A stretch of DNA of 64,000 nt from CAWBCI01 sp963787195 (GTDB taxonomy: Bacteria; Bacteroidota; Bacteroidia; Bacteroidales; JAGOPY01), in the NCBI GenBank assembly GCA_963787195.1, contig CAWBCI010000060.1, positions 1 through 64,000 of the forward strand. The letters run 5' to 3'. Every line of letters begins with the position of its first letter. The first letter of the stretch is position 1. Of this stretch, positions 1-11,042 are shown one piece after another. The notes under the pieces are model-generated. The model worked only from the letters and a program-made list of their open reading frames with translations. It made no database searches and was not told where the DNA came from. Made by a program: the position numbers and the translations under genes.

Positions 1-1492
1 CTACCCAGTCAAATGAGAAATCGTAAGATATCCCTGAACTCAATAAAAATCCGGGGCTTATCAGGAATTTATCTTCGGGATAAGGGGAATAATCCACATA
101 GATATAATTTGGTAATGAACAGGGATCATTCTCAGTAATGGATGAGGAATTCCCTGAAAACCATGGCGTACCGCTAAAGGATTCAGCCACCCAGCAATCG
201 GGTAAAATATTATTGCCAATGAGAGCCATGGTATCAAAATTCTCGGACCACGGAATGCTCACTATCGGATCGCAGGGAGTCATGAAGTTTTCCGGGTCCG
301 ACCAGTTGCTGTAAACTCCGCCTCCACAATCAGCCCTTACATAAAAATCATAGCTGGTATTGGCAGCAAGACCCGAAATCGCTGTAGGATTTACCGTGCT
401 TGGCATACCACTCGAAGCAGGCGTAAATCCTGCAGGTCCATATTGATATTCCCAGGCGACTGCTGTTCCGGTTTCTGTCCAGGCCAGGCCGGCGGATGCA
501 GTACTGATATTGACTGCCATCAAATCTGAAGGTGCAGGACAGGTGACAGGGTTTACCTGGAAGTTAATCCAGTAGTGATTATCGCAGGGATGACCGTCCA
601 AAACGCTCATTTCTACCAGGAACCAATAAGTTCCGGGAGCCAGGGTCCCCAGGTCAATAAATGTTTCGTTACAGGGACCTGCGTAGGTTGAGGGTGCTAT
701 ATTCCCGGTAAGCGTTGCACAGTCCGGATTACCCGGAGTAGTCGTTTCGACCAGCCCATAATATATCTGCTGATCTGAATTTGCGGATAATGTGAGTGTT
801 GAAGCTTGTGTCAGAACCAATTCAAACCAGTCTGTGTCACGGTTACCACCCTCGGCCCAGGTAGTTCCGCAAATGATTGCACCGCTATCCGGAACGATTT
901 CCCAGTTTTCAGTGCCGGGCGCCATATCACAAGCTCCATTGGCATCAGATCCGCAGCTTTCATTTTCCGCGATTGCTCCCGGGGGACAAAGCACATCTAC
1001 TCCCCAGACACAAGAAGGTGAAGGCGTGTTTTCATTTATTGTGAGAATATAATCGCCAAAATCAAGGTCGCTGTATCCGTCAACGATTATGTAATATGTA
1101 TTTCCTGCTGTCAGTTCAGCACCTTCTATTTTTGATACATAAAAACCACAGGTATCATCAAAATAGAAATCATCGTTACATGCGAAAGGATTTCCAGGTG
1201 TGGCTTCATTTTCATAAACAAAAACTTTCGTATCATAAGCAGATCCGCATAAATCAATATCAACAATCACATCAGCCGAAGGGGTGTATGCATAAACTAC
1301 ATCCGGCGCCATGCTTCCTTCGTAAGGGCATACTTCATCGTAATCATCAAGGAAGCCCGCAGTTGAACCGCTTGCACTTAAGGGCAGGGGGCCAGACAGG
1401 ACGAAGGCGCTGGAAATATTCTCTCCTGGCTGTCCCAGTGAACTTTCAGCCCAAAATTGCATTATAATCAAAATGACTAATAGCTTTTTCAA
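1..1492 (-). CDS. Secreted multidomain surface protein, C-terminus beyond the window
   Basis: This minus-strand reading frame is open from a TTG start at 1490-1492 to the left edge, about 497 residues, so its C-terminus lies outside. An in-frame stop just upstream excludes an earlier start; the next ATG (codon 11) would cut into the signal peptide. Residues 1-20 (MKKLLVILIIMQFWAESSLG) are a signal peptide. Residues about 21-130 and 150-255 look like pre-peptidase C-terminal (PPC) type beta domains with the typical 'GNTYYIIVDGYS' and 'APGTYWFLVE' strands. Residues about 265-350 form a fibronectin type III domain ending 'YDFYVRADCGGGVYSNWS'. The rest resembles a cleaved-adhesin/MAM-type jelly roll ('SIPWSENFD'). 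It lies 57 bases after the PKD protein on the same strand and may share its transcript. A T9SS tail is likely but not visible. Confidence 0.8.
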   Translation of the reverse strand, partial: MKKLLVILIIMQFWAESSLGQPGENISSAFVLSGPLPLSASGSTAGFLDDYDEVCPYEGSMAPDVVYAYTPSADVIVDIDLCGSAYDTKVFVYENEATPGNPFACNDDFYFDDTCGFYVSKIEGAELTAGNTYYIIVDGYSDLDFGDYILTINENTPSPSCVWGVDVLCPPGAIAENESCGSDANGACDMAPGTENWEIVPDSGAIICGTTWAEGGNRDTDWFELVLTQASTLTLSANSDQQIYYGLVETTTPGNPDCATLTGNIAPSTYAGPCNETFIDLGTLAPGTYWFLVEMSVLDGHPCDNHYWINFQVNPVTCPAPSDLMAVNISTASAGLAWTETGTAVAWEYQYGPAGFTPASSGMPSTVNPTAISGLAANTSYDFYVRADCGGGVYSNWSDPENFMTPCDPIVSIPWSENFDTMALIGNNILPDCWVAESFSGTPWFSGNSSSITENDPCSLPNYIYVDYSPYPEDKFLISPGFLLSSGISYDFSFDWV

Positions 1493-1549
1493 AATATTTT
1501 GTTTTTAATGACAGATAGAAATTTCATTTTCTCAATCAGGTCCGGTCCA

Positions 1550-4500
1550 CTATTGTCTGCCATGATCAACTTTAACAAACTTACCGGCCCGTACAATCCC
1601 GGAAACTGCATCTGTGAGTGAAACAAAATAGAATCCCGCATCCAGCTTACTGATGTCCACCTCAATACTACCAGGCACGAAACTAATATTATAGTTAGAA
1701 AGCATTTTACCGGTGACATCAAACAACTGGACTTTACTTTCCAGAATATTATAATTTCCCAGGTCAATAAAAATCTCATCTCTCGCAGGATTAGGACGGA
1801 TCATCAGGTATTCTGAGCTATATTCGATATGTTTAACCTCAGGACTGGCAACCACAGCAGGAAGTTCCAGCCTGTCAAAACTATAATCCCTGTAGGTAGG
1901 CGAATTATTCAGCAATGAAATCGCAAAGTTCGAATTGTATGATCCTTTATCCTTAACCTGATTAATCATATTGAAATCATCTTCACTTAAATAATCCCAG
2001 CCATTTTCAAGAACATCGAGATCATATGAACGAAGTACTTTATAATCAGTTTCATCATCATTTGCAGGCATAAATTGTCCTAAACTGAGCCTTGCCTTTT
2101 CAAAATCCGAGTGCCTGTAATAAAAACGATATTTCAGAATTGATTTCTCATTATCTGTTAATGATGTCGTACCTAAAATTTCATTGAGCAAAGCTGTTCC
2201 AACCGTATCAATTGAAGCCAGGATAAGATCGGCAGCTTCAAACTGTTCAGACGATGCTTTGAGCTGATCTCTATAATCGGGGGCCAGGCTGAACTGAGCG
2301 TCGGAACCCACCAGGCCTGCGAATAAGTTCTTAAAGTTATCACAGCTATAATTTACATTAAGGTTTCCCTGTGAAGGCATATTGAATATCTGCTGGGAAC
2401 AGGAAGCCGTTGAATGATAAGGCCGGTTGCTGACGATCTGCACAAATGGCCAGGCAATATTAAACATCCCGAAATTATCAGCGACGGTGATATTTGTATT
2501 ACTGTTTATATCGATGGCCGCATTATAGTTACTCCAAAGAGTGTTCAAGCCCGGATCAGGAGGGCTCAAAGTTCCGATATTACCCGAATAGCCATCAGCA
2601 TTTATCCCGACATAATTATAATTATAAAGGAAATTATTCCTGATTTTTGGCAGGGAAGACACCGAGTAGGTCCTGAAATCCATTGAAGTATAGCAATCGT
2701 TGATGCAATTACTGCTAATCTCACTTTGGGTATTCATATCAATGGCATATATCCCCCTGGTATTGGTGAAATTTCTCATTTTTATATCATTACAGGTGAT
2801 ATAATTTTTATAATTACCCTTGCCATTGAAATAAATTCCGGCAAGATCACAATCGCTGAGTTCATTACTGCTGATCTGGAAATTCCGGGCCACATTGGCA
2901 ATAATCCCATACTCGAATCCTTCGATCTTATTACCAATTATACTCACTTTTGAAGAACTCCTGCTATAAATAGCTGAAAAACAGTTAAACTGCCGGAAAT
3001 TATCCGTGATTTCATTATTATTGATCTCGATGACAGGGCTGTTACAGCTTGCCAGGTAAATCGGGCCGATTGTTGAATTCACCTGCTCCGAAATCTGAAT
3101 TGTATTCCCTTCGATGAGGGTCGGAAATAGTGCCGAATTCAGGAATAAGGAGTACGACAGGTCATTAAAAATGTTGTTCGAGAAGACTCCTCCCCCATTC
3201 ACCTGGTAAATCCCATAAGTTCTAGGCGCAGCGCTTCCCCAGGTATTGATAAATTCATTCTGTGAAACCTGCTGAATAAATCTTGAAGATGTAGTATATA
3301 CCCCATAAGTGCTGAAATTATTTACAAATCCATATTTGGTCGGGCAATTAAAGGAAGGGAAAAACTGCTCGGTTATAAACCTGTTACCGCTGATGGGATG
3401 ATTGAAATTATCATTCTTTTCAACGCGTATGCCATAGTTACAATTTGAAAAGAGATTATCTGATATAACCCCGTCGGCATTTTGCTGGAAGTACAAGGCA
3501 ACTTCAGCATTCTTAAAAGTCGACTCATTAATAATATTGTCGAACTCCCCTTTCCCGACAAATCTCAGTCCCTTCCATGTTCCATCAATCACGCAGGGGC
3601 GGAACACGGAATTATTTGCCCTAAGATGGGCCCCGTTCATAAATACTATACCGGCACATTCTCCGAATACAACATCCACATTGGTAATATCCAGGGTGGA
3701 ACCGGCCGTTACTGTGAGAATTACGTTGTCATCAAGATAATATTTCCCATCCCAGACCACATCCGTGGAATAGGTAGTGTTCACAAGGATCTTGTGAAAC
3801 AAGGTATCGGCTGCGGCAAAACAGCACATATCTTTAGTATTGCCAATCACAACATCATAGGTAGCAGTGCAGCCCTCTGAGGCCCCACTGATTATAAGAG
3901 TGTAAGTTCCCGCAGCCAGATTGCCAGCTGTAAGCGGTACCCCAGGGCTAATCGTAGTGGGGAATGGCGTAACCAGGGGTACGGAAGTAATAGTAAAAGG
4001 TCCGCCGGTAGATGCAGTATCCAATACAATTGTGAACGAACCATCCGGAAGTTCAGGGCAGAGCGCATTTCCCCAATACAGAGTATCAAGCAGGATATTA
4101 CAGCAAGAACTATTGAAACAAAACACACCCGCCGTATCCAAACATCCGAAACTATTCTGGACAACCACAGAAAACTGGTGACTTCCCGAAGTTCCGGCCG
4201 GGAAGTTAAACATTGGGCCGGTTCCAACAGGCGAACCATAATTCCCATTATCATACCAGGCGATATTCGGATAGGCGCTTGCATAAGTATTGTTCGGCGG
4301 CAGCGCATTCAGGGGAAGCGGAATATAGAGATGCAAAGTGTCGGGATCGCAAAGTTTGGAACATCCTATGGGGAATAAGTCTCAGATCAGGTTTGGGGTG
4401 AATACTGCCTGCATTGGCTGTTGCCGAGCATCCCGTTGCCTTATCTGTGATAGTCAGGCTGTAGAATCCGGGTGTTGAGACTGTGATAATTGGTGTGGTG

Positions 4501-7500
4501 GCCCCGTTATTCCACTGGTAGCTATATAAGGACGTATTGTTGATATTAGGTATTAGCGTGACAGGAATGCCCTCGCAAACATCGAGTGCGGGTGTACTCA
4601 TTATACTGAGTGCCGGAGTTCCGTTGAAAGTCACACAAATCGTATCGGATTTCATACACCAGGTCGTAGTATCGGTCACATCAACAATAAATTGGTAATA
4701 TGCCGGAAGACTGAATGGCAGGGTGAGCGTGACGTAGGGACCACTGCTGTTTGCCGGGGAGAAACTTGCTCCGGCAGGGAGACTGCTCCAGCTATAGGAA
4801 TAGTTCACATTAGAAATGGTGCTTAGGTAAAACGAAAAGCTAGCTCCCGGGGTTTCACAGAAATAGGCGTCACCCGAGATTTTAGCTTTGGGCAGTTGAT
4901 AGGTATAGATGTAAATCTTGTTTGAAATACTACTACAGGTGTATGTGTTGGTCACTTCCACCCAGTATTCACCATGCTCATAAACATCATAGGTAGCAAG
5001 ATTGGCCCCGCTTATCGGGTTGCCGTTCTTGTACCATTGGTAGCCGCTCATCCCCGAACAGGCTGTTAGCGTAACAAAGCTTCCAGGGCAAAAAATAGTG
5101 TCCGAAGCGCTAATAGTACAGACAGGCAGAGGATTAACGATTATGGAATCCAATTTGCTGGCCGTGCAACCCATATCATCCGTCATAACAAGTGTAACAT
5201 AGTACTGAGTAGGACTCCCATTTGCATATTCATGCTGGGTGTTGGCCACATAGGACGTGGAACCATCCCCGAAAGTCCAGGCATAGTTATAATTCGTATT
5301 GTAAGGGCTCGCATTGAACAGGGCCGGCGAATTTTCACAAACGGGATTGGTAAATGTAAAACTGGCGATTGGAAGAAGCACATTCACATATTCTGTCCAG
5401 GAAGTCATACAACCTGTGGATGAAGTAACCGTCAGGGTAATTGCATAGGTTCCGGAGGCAGTGACTGTCAATCCCGGTGCCGGATCATTCGCATTAGGGC
5501 TGAAAGTACCTGTACCCGGACCTGTAATGGACCACTGGTAATTGGTGATGGTTGCCGGAGCAATCACAGAGGATTTGTTTATCAGGGTGATTTGGTCACA
5601 TAAGACGTAGGCCCTGAAAAAAGCAAGGGCCGGACAAGCTCCGGGACCAGGCCCGCCACCTGATCCACCTGGCGAACAGTCCTCTATAATTACGTTTACC
5701 AGGTTTGATTTCGTTGTACAGCCGTTGGAAGCAACGAGAACATAATACTGATAAGTGCCGGGGGTGGAAAAAGATGCAATATTTATATTCAGGGTAGAAT
5801 TCGTCTCTCCTCCCATAAGTACATTATCCTTATACCACTGATATGTATAGCCCCCGGAAACCGGAGTAGAAAGAACGAGTACCAATGCATCATTGAGGCA
5901 GAAAAGAGGCGTCATATCCGGAGTAGCCACCGCAATAGGCGGGTCATTGATAATAACCGGATAAGTATCCGATCCCGAACAACTCATAACCATTATATTA
6001 GCTGTTGTAGCAGGTCCGTGCCATTGTATTGTCACCGAATTTGTGCCTTGTCCGCTCTGTATGGTTCCTCTGTTGGATGGGGAAATGGACCACTGGAATC
6101 CGCCGGGAGGATTTGTTCCGCCAGCTGAATAACTTTCAAGCGCATCCACGCAAACAGGACTATTCCCGCTTATATTGGGAGCTGAGAAAGGATATACAAG
6201 TTTTGATTTTGTAAGAGATTGGCAGAAATTACCGGGAGTGATCTCGATTTCCTGGTAGACCTGGAGGGTCCATGGCCCTGTCCCTGAAAATTGTACAATT
6301 ACAGAGTCATTATCATCCCCCATTTGCGAAACAATAGTCCCGCTTCCTGAACTAACAGACCATATAAAGTTACTTCCGCTGGTATTGGAACTTATCTGGT
6401 AAGTATAATTATTCCCGGTGCATACACTGTCGGCACCGGTGATATTTCCCAGGATCGGCTTGGCGATTACCTCCACGTTTTTCGTTGCAGTGGGGTTACA
6501 AAAAAGCGAAGGGTTAAGTGCTGTGGCTGTCAGGACATAATTTCCCGGAGTCCAGCTAATTGTAACATTCGCAGTTCCATTCCCCCCCAATATATTAGGT
6601 CCAGAAGGTGAGAAAGTCCAGGTAGCTGAATCACTGGCACTGAAAAATGTCGGGTCACCTTCACATACTTTTTCATCACCATAGATAACAAATTTGGGTA
6701 ATATATTAACCTGAACAGAGTCAGCGCCATTGCATCCTGAAAGTGGATTATTATATACACATTTTACCCAATAGCTTCCCGGAAGGATAAATGAAATATT
6801 TACAGTGGCTACGTTCCTGTCCTGCAGATTAAAAGATGAAATTCCGCCACTCACTGTCCAGTGGTAAAATGTACCGGGGAGTATAGGCAAAGAATAAGAG
6901 CCGGAAGCGCCGATACATAAGGTAGATGGACCGGCAATTGGCAGGTTGGGGTACAACACAGGAACATCAAGGGTGGTAGCTCCGGGGCAGGTTGAAGATG
7001 GACAGGCTTGTAATGTGACGGTTGTAGGAACGCTGTAGGTATTGTCCCACTGGACCTGGATACAATTAGTATCGGCCCCTGAAATAATAGTTCCCCCCGT
7101 TGCGCTCCAGCTATAGGTGGAACATACCATGGAAGTACAAAAGGATGAAGTATCCCCGGGGCATACGGTTCCATAGCAGCAATCCGTTTCAATAGTTGGC
7201 CCGTTCCCGGTCACAACTACCACAATTCCTGTTGCTGTATCGGAACATCCGCAGGGAACTAAGCCAAGTTCCCCGTTGTTACCGCCGACATAAGTGCCGG
7301 ATCCCATATCTGTTGCAGTAAGGATCACTGTATAAGTTCCCGGAGCATGCATATGTATGGGCAGGTGGATTGGCAGTAGTATATGTTGTGCCATCGCCCA
7401 TATCCCAGGAATAGACACTTCCTCCGGTAGATGTATTGTTAAAATTAACAGGAGTGCCTAAACAAACGGTATCAGGACCATAAGTAAAGTTGGCTTCCGG

Positions 7501-7905
7501 GCCGTCTATAAGGCATATTTCCATTAGTATGGAATAATTGCAATCAAGATTTGGGTTATTGCTTGTAATGACGACTTTGATATATCCGGTGGCTCCATTC
7601 CCCCAAAGAATAGCTTTGGGGTTGCCTGTATTATTTACAATTGTTCCGCCCGTGACGGTCCAGGTATAGGTAAAAGACGGATCATTAGGAAAAACCGTAT
7701 AGATATGGACACTTGATTTACAAGCCGCCAGGCTATGTCCGTTTCCCCCAACCGGGTCGCTGGCACAGGAACCTTCGGGAGGACAAATTTCAACCGCATC
7801 TTTCAATATAAAATCAGGGCAGCAGGTTTGTGCGCTTGCCTTATTTGTATCTAAAAAAATAATTGTGGACAAAAAGAAAGAGAAAAGCAGTATGGAGTAT
7901 TTCAT
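1550..7905 (-). pseudogene. Giant PKD/beta-helix T9SS surface protein, split by two frameshifts
   Basis: Three consecutive minus-strand frames (7905-7279, 7418-4251, 4336-1550) read as one protein of about 2,117 residues. It starts with a signal peptide (MKYSILLFSFFLSTIIFL...ASAQ). PKD and Ig-like domains follow, for example 'YSWDMGDGTTYT', 'YAWTFGDGSTSY' and 'YQWYKNGNPISG'. A right-handed parallel beta-helix of NosD type follows at roughly 3740-2480, with repeated N/G-rich turns. The protein ends in a T9SS type A sorting domain ('IRPNPARDEIFIDL' ... 'GKFVKV'). The first break is near 7345-7355, inside a PKD domain between 'PPAHTYA' and 'PGTYTVILTATD'. The second is near 4370-4385 at a C4 run. 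In both cases one surplus base restores the frame. Expected location is the cell surface or released by T9SS. A true pseudogene, programmed shifts or assembly indels are all possible; the intact coding on both sides favours indel errors. Confidence 0.8.
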
Positions 7906-7933
7906 GGCAAAAGGGTTTTTGGTAAAGGAAGAT

Positions 7934-7941
7934 CAAAATTA
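7934..7941 (-). promoter_or_regulatory. Bacteroidota -7 promoter element of the giant PKD gene
   Basis: TAATTTTG on the minus strand matches TAnnTTTG, 28 bases upstream of the ATG at 7905. A TTG lies 19 bases further upstream, at the spacing expected for the Bacteroidota -33 element. This supports 7905 as the true start. Confidence 0.6.
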
Positions 7942-8199
7942 AAGCATGAAAAGCCCTAAACAATTTATTTTGAAAACATTAACAAGAATTTAACAATTGA
8001 ATTTGTTATTATTTTCACATTATTTCTTAAAGGGAAAATTTAATAAAACGAGGAATGCGATATAATAATCTTGAATTAATACCAAAAAACCAGGAGTTTA
8101 ATTTCAATATAAATGAATTCTATTTTTCAGAATTGCTTATATGAAGAATTATGTAGCCGATCATTTTAGAATATGTATTATCCAAATGTTAAATACCAG

Positions 8200-8222
8200 T
8201 GTACGAATAAATTATTCCTACA
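8200..8222. promoter_or_regulatory. Imperfect palindrome, candidate operator copy 1
   Basis: Half-site TGTACGAATAA, one spacer base, then its reverse complement with a single mismatch. The half-site is the same as in the perfect palindrome at 8273-8297; the starts of the two copies are 73 bases apart, about seven helical turns. Confidence 0.55.
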
Positions 8223-8272
8223 AGTATTTAAAAATTATAATGCATTGATTTTCTTTATTTAACATAACTTAT

Positions 8273-8297
8273 TGTACGAATAATATTTATTCGTACA
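8273..8297. promoter_or_regulatory. Perfect 25-base palindrome, candidate operator copy 2
   Basis: Half-site TGTACGAATAA, three spacer bases, then its exact reverse complement. There is no T-run after it, so it does not look like a terminator. It lies about 88 bases upstream of the IgGFc-domain start codon, where a dimeric regulator would act. The regulator is unknown. Confidence 0.6.
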
Positions 8298-8384
8298 CAC
8301 AATTCTTGACAAAGGGGTATGTTAATCCCTTTCTTTGATTTATATATTCAAGTCTTAACCCAATTAATCATTAAACCTAAAAAC

Positions 8385-10592
8385 ATGAAAAAGACAAGAC
8401 TAATTCCCATTTTGCTTGCACTGATACTAATTATGGGAAATAAAGCCTATGAGCAAGCACCAACTACATCTGATGATTGCCCCTGCAAATCAAATACTAT
8501 CATGACCCCGGAACAGAGGCAGCAACGTATAAATGATTATGTGCCTCAGATAGGAAAAAGCAATTTACAAATGCCCGAAGGATTTGGGGCTCCTGGTTCA
8601 TCAAGGTCAATGCTCGATAGCAAGGGCACAGATTTCTGGCTGCTTTTTTTGAGAAACTATGATGCAGCAGGCAGCATTTATATTGATATTACCAGTGAGG
8701 TGAATGCAAGCGGAACTGTTTCTGTATCCGGTATCTCCTTTTCTCAAAATTTTTCTGTAGCTGCCAATACAGTAACAAGGATTACTGTTCCGATTGGCGC
8801 TATGATCTTGAATTCCAATATTATCCAATCGCTTGGTATTCATGTTGTATCTGATAATGAAGTAGGTGTTTACGGGATGAGCAGGGAACAATTTACCACC
8901 GATGGATTTCTTGGCTTGCCGGTTGATATCCTTGGAAATCAATACCTTGTAATGACCTATCCCGGCCTTGGATCAGTGGGAACCTCGCCTGAATTTGCTA
9001 TCGTTAGCCCATATGATAATAATCTGATTACTATAACTCCCCGGGACCTCACATACGATGGAAACCCTGCAGGAGTTCCCTTCAACATTACGCTGAATCA
9101 AGGTGAAACTTATCTTGTCCGTGGTCAGATTTCCAGCGCCTATTCAGCTGATCAAACCGGTTCCATCATTTCATCAGCATTGCCTGTTGCAGTATTCAGT
9201 GGCACTGAATGTGCCAATGTGCCGCAAGGTTTTTATGCATGCGATCATATTTGTGAACAAATCCCGCCACTCTCAACCTGGGGAAATACATTTGTTACCC
9301 GTCCGCTTCAAGGAAGGTTTAATGGAGACACCTGGCGCTTTCTCTCTTCACAGAACGGCACCCAGTTAACCATTGATGGAGTGAATGTAGCAACTTTAAA
9401 TTTTGGAGATTTTTACGAAACGATTCTTACAACAAATTCCTATGTCGTAGCAAGTAATCCAATTCTTGCAGTACAGTTTTCGAATGGTGAAGACTGGGAT
9501 GGTGTTGTTGCTGATCCTTTCATGATGGTCATTCCGCCTTATCAACAATTCCTTGAAAGCTATAATTTTTCTACACCAGCCTCAGGATTCGTCACAAATT
9601 ATTTTAATTCAGCAGTTGAAACTTCCGGTGTATCGGGCATGAAACTGGATGGAAGTCCTCTCAATGCAGCAGCTTATACAGCTATAGGAGCCAGTGGTTA
9701 TTCAGCAGCCGCTTTTGCGGTTAATATCAATACCTCCTATAATATAACCAATAGTGGAGGATATCCTTCCGGATTATATTTATATGGTTTTGATAGTTAC
9801 GATTCCTACGGTTATCCGGGTGGATTATCACTTCTGGCAATTAATGCGGGAAGCGGTCCTGTAATATCTTTGACGACTGCATCACTTGATTATTTCTGCA
9901 CTTCTTTATCTTCAAATATTAGCCTGGATGTATCCGCATCAATAGTTGACAATGTAGATCCATTTGTTCAAAGCGCAATCTTATTCTATCGTACTATCGG
10001 GGCTGTCTCTTATACTTCCTTAGCCATGACCGATGGGGGCGGAGATATCTGGAGCGCTACCATTCCTCCTGCTGATGTGAATTACCCGGGCATTGAATAT
10101 TATATTTATGCCACTGACGGGCAGGTTAGCACTACAAGTCCGGGAACTGACCCGGCCAATAATCCCTATGTAATTGGGGTTGACAACCAACCACCAAATA
10201 TTGTGCATACTCCGGTCACTTCCAGCGGAATAGGGATTGATATTCTCATTTCAGCCGATGTAACTGATAATACTGATAACGTGCAGTCTGTAAATCTCTA
10301 TTACAGGATTTCAGGAGGTACGCCAAATTACACAGAAATGACTATGAATCTTACAGGGGGAAATACATATGAAGCCACTATCCCAGGCGCCGAAATGACC
10401 TCCCAGGGGATAGATTATTATATTAAGGCAACAGATAATCACAATGTTAGCTGTACTTATGGTACATCTGACGATCCTGAGCTCATTACACCAGGAGGGA
10501 ATTCTCCTGTACCCATCTCGAACTGGCCTATATATTTAGGAATACTGCTTGCAGTCAGTTTTATCATCATTCGTTACAGAAAGATGGCTTAA
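8385..10592 (+). CDS. IgGFc-binding-domain surface protein with C-terminal membrane anchor
   Basis: 735 residues from the ATG at 8385. The frame is open further upstream to 8319, but the peptide from 8385 (MKKTRLIPILLALILIMG) is a typical signal sequence, so 8385 is preferred. Residues about 75-340 match the IgGFc-binding N-terminal domain, common in Bacteroidota surface proteins ('SKGTDFWLLFLRNY', 'VSDNEVGVYGMS', 'ILGNQYLVMTYPG'). Residues about 510-600 and 610-705 are two similar beta-sandwich repeats ('VQSAILFYR', 'VQSVNLYYR'). The C-terminus is 'PVPISNWPIYLGIL', a hydrophobic helix, then 'RYRKMA'. That is a membrane-anchor or sortase-like signal rather than a T9SS domain. The role is probably adhesion; the ligand is unknown. 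A strong terminator follows at 10614. Confidence 0.85.
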   Translation: MKKTRLIPILLALILIMGNKAYEQAPTTSDDCPCKSNTIMTPEQRQQRINDYVPQIGKSNLQMPEGFGAPGSSRSMLDSKGTDFWLLFLRNYDAAGSIYIDITSEVNASGTVSVSGISFSQNFSVAANTVTRITVPIGAMILNSNIIQSLGIHVVSDNEVGVYGMSREQFTTDGFLGLPVDILGNQYLVMTYPGLGSVGTSPEFAIVSPYDNNLITITPRDLTYDGNPAGVPFNITLNQGETYLVRGQISSAYSADQTGSIISSALPVAVFSGTECANVPQGFYACDHICEQIPPLSTWGNTFVTRPLQGRFNGDTWRFLSSQNGTQLTIDGVNVATLNFGDFYETILTTNSYVVASNPILAVQFSNGEDWDGVVADPFMMVIPPYQQFLESYNFSTPASGFVTNYFNSAVETSGVSGMKLDGSPLNAAAYTAIGASGYSAAAFAVNINTSYNITNSGGYPSGLYLYGFDSYDSYGYPGGLSLLAINAGSGPVISLTTASLDYFCTSLSSNISLDVSASIVDNVDPFVQSAILFYRTIGAVSYTSLAMTDGGGDIWSATIPPADVNYPGIEYYIYATDGQVSTTSPGTDPANNPYVIGVDNQPPNIVHTPVTSSGIGIDILISADVTDNTDNVQSVNLYYRISGGTPNYTEMTMNLTGGNTYEATIPGAEMTSQGIDYYIKATDNHNVSCTYGTSDDPELITPGGNSPVPISNWPIYLGILLAVSFIIIRYRKMA

Positions 10593-10613
10593 AGCTAAAT
10601 TAATGCTAAATAT

Positions 10614-10647
10614 AAAAAAAGCTGCTTTAATTGAAGCAGCTTTTTTT
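10614..10647 (+). terminator. Rho-independent terminator of the IgGFc-domain gene
   Basis: A-run, GCTGCTT stem, six-base loop, AAGCAGC stem and a seven-T run, 22 bases after the stop codon. Confidence 0.85.
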
Positions 10648-11042
10648 ATAAAGTAATGATACTTAATGAAGAGTAAATTAGTCATAAATTTTAATGCTTA
10701 TGAAGAGAATGGAAATGTTTATTCATCATTGCGGTGGATGATAGGTATTTAAAGATCGCAAAGGATTTTTTAATTTGCTTTTCAATCCATTATTAATATG
10801 TCATATTCATTAGGAATCAATTTTGATCGTATATCAGCAAAGTTTATATGTAATATTCATGCATCTAAATTTCTTTCATAATAACTATTATATTTTGTAA
10901 AATAATTTTACATTGAATTTGCTTTATACATAACATACAATGAATCTTTAACTTTTGATTTATAATGTTAATGTAGTGTTAAATATTAAATCTTCAGTTT
11001 TTTACGTTGTAATTTTGTTGAAAACAAATAATTTAATTTATT
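10648..11042. other. AT-rich intergenic stretch without a gene
   Basis: About 395 bases of strongly AT-rich sequence. I see no ORF with coding character and no structured RNA. The right end carries the promoter of the peroxiredoxin gene. Confidence 0.5.
11010..11017 (+). promoter_or_regulatory. -7 promoter element of the peroxiredoxin gene
   Basis: TAATTTTG matches TAnnTTTG and ends 25 bases before the ATG at 11043. No convincing -33 TTTG is seen. Confidence 0.5.

Larger units (their letters stand above)
7906..8384. other. Divergent intergenic control region, very AT-rich
   Basis: No gene is visible in this 479-base stretch. It holds the leftward promoter of the PKD gene, two copies of a long palindrome (8200-8222 and 8273-8297) and the likely rightward promoter of the IgGFc-domain gene. 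A near-match to the -7 element (TTTCTTTG, 8330-8337) follows the second palindrome. Confidence 0.6.
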
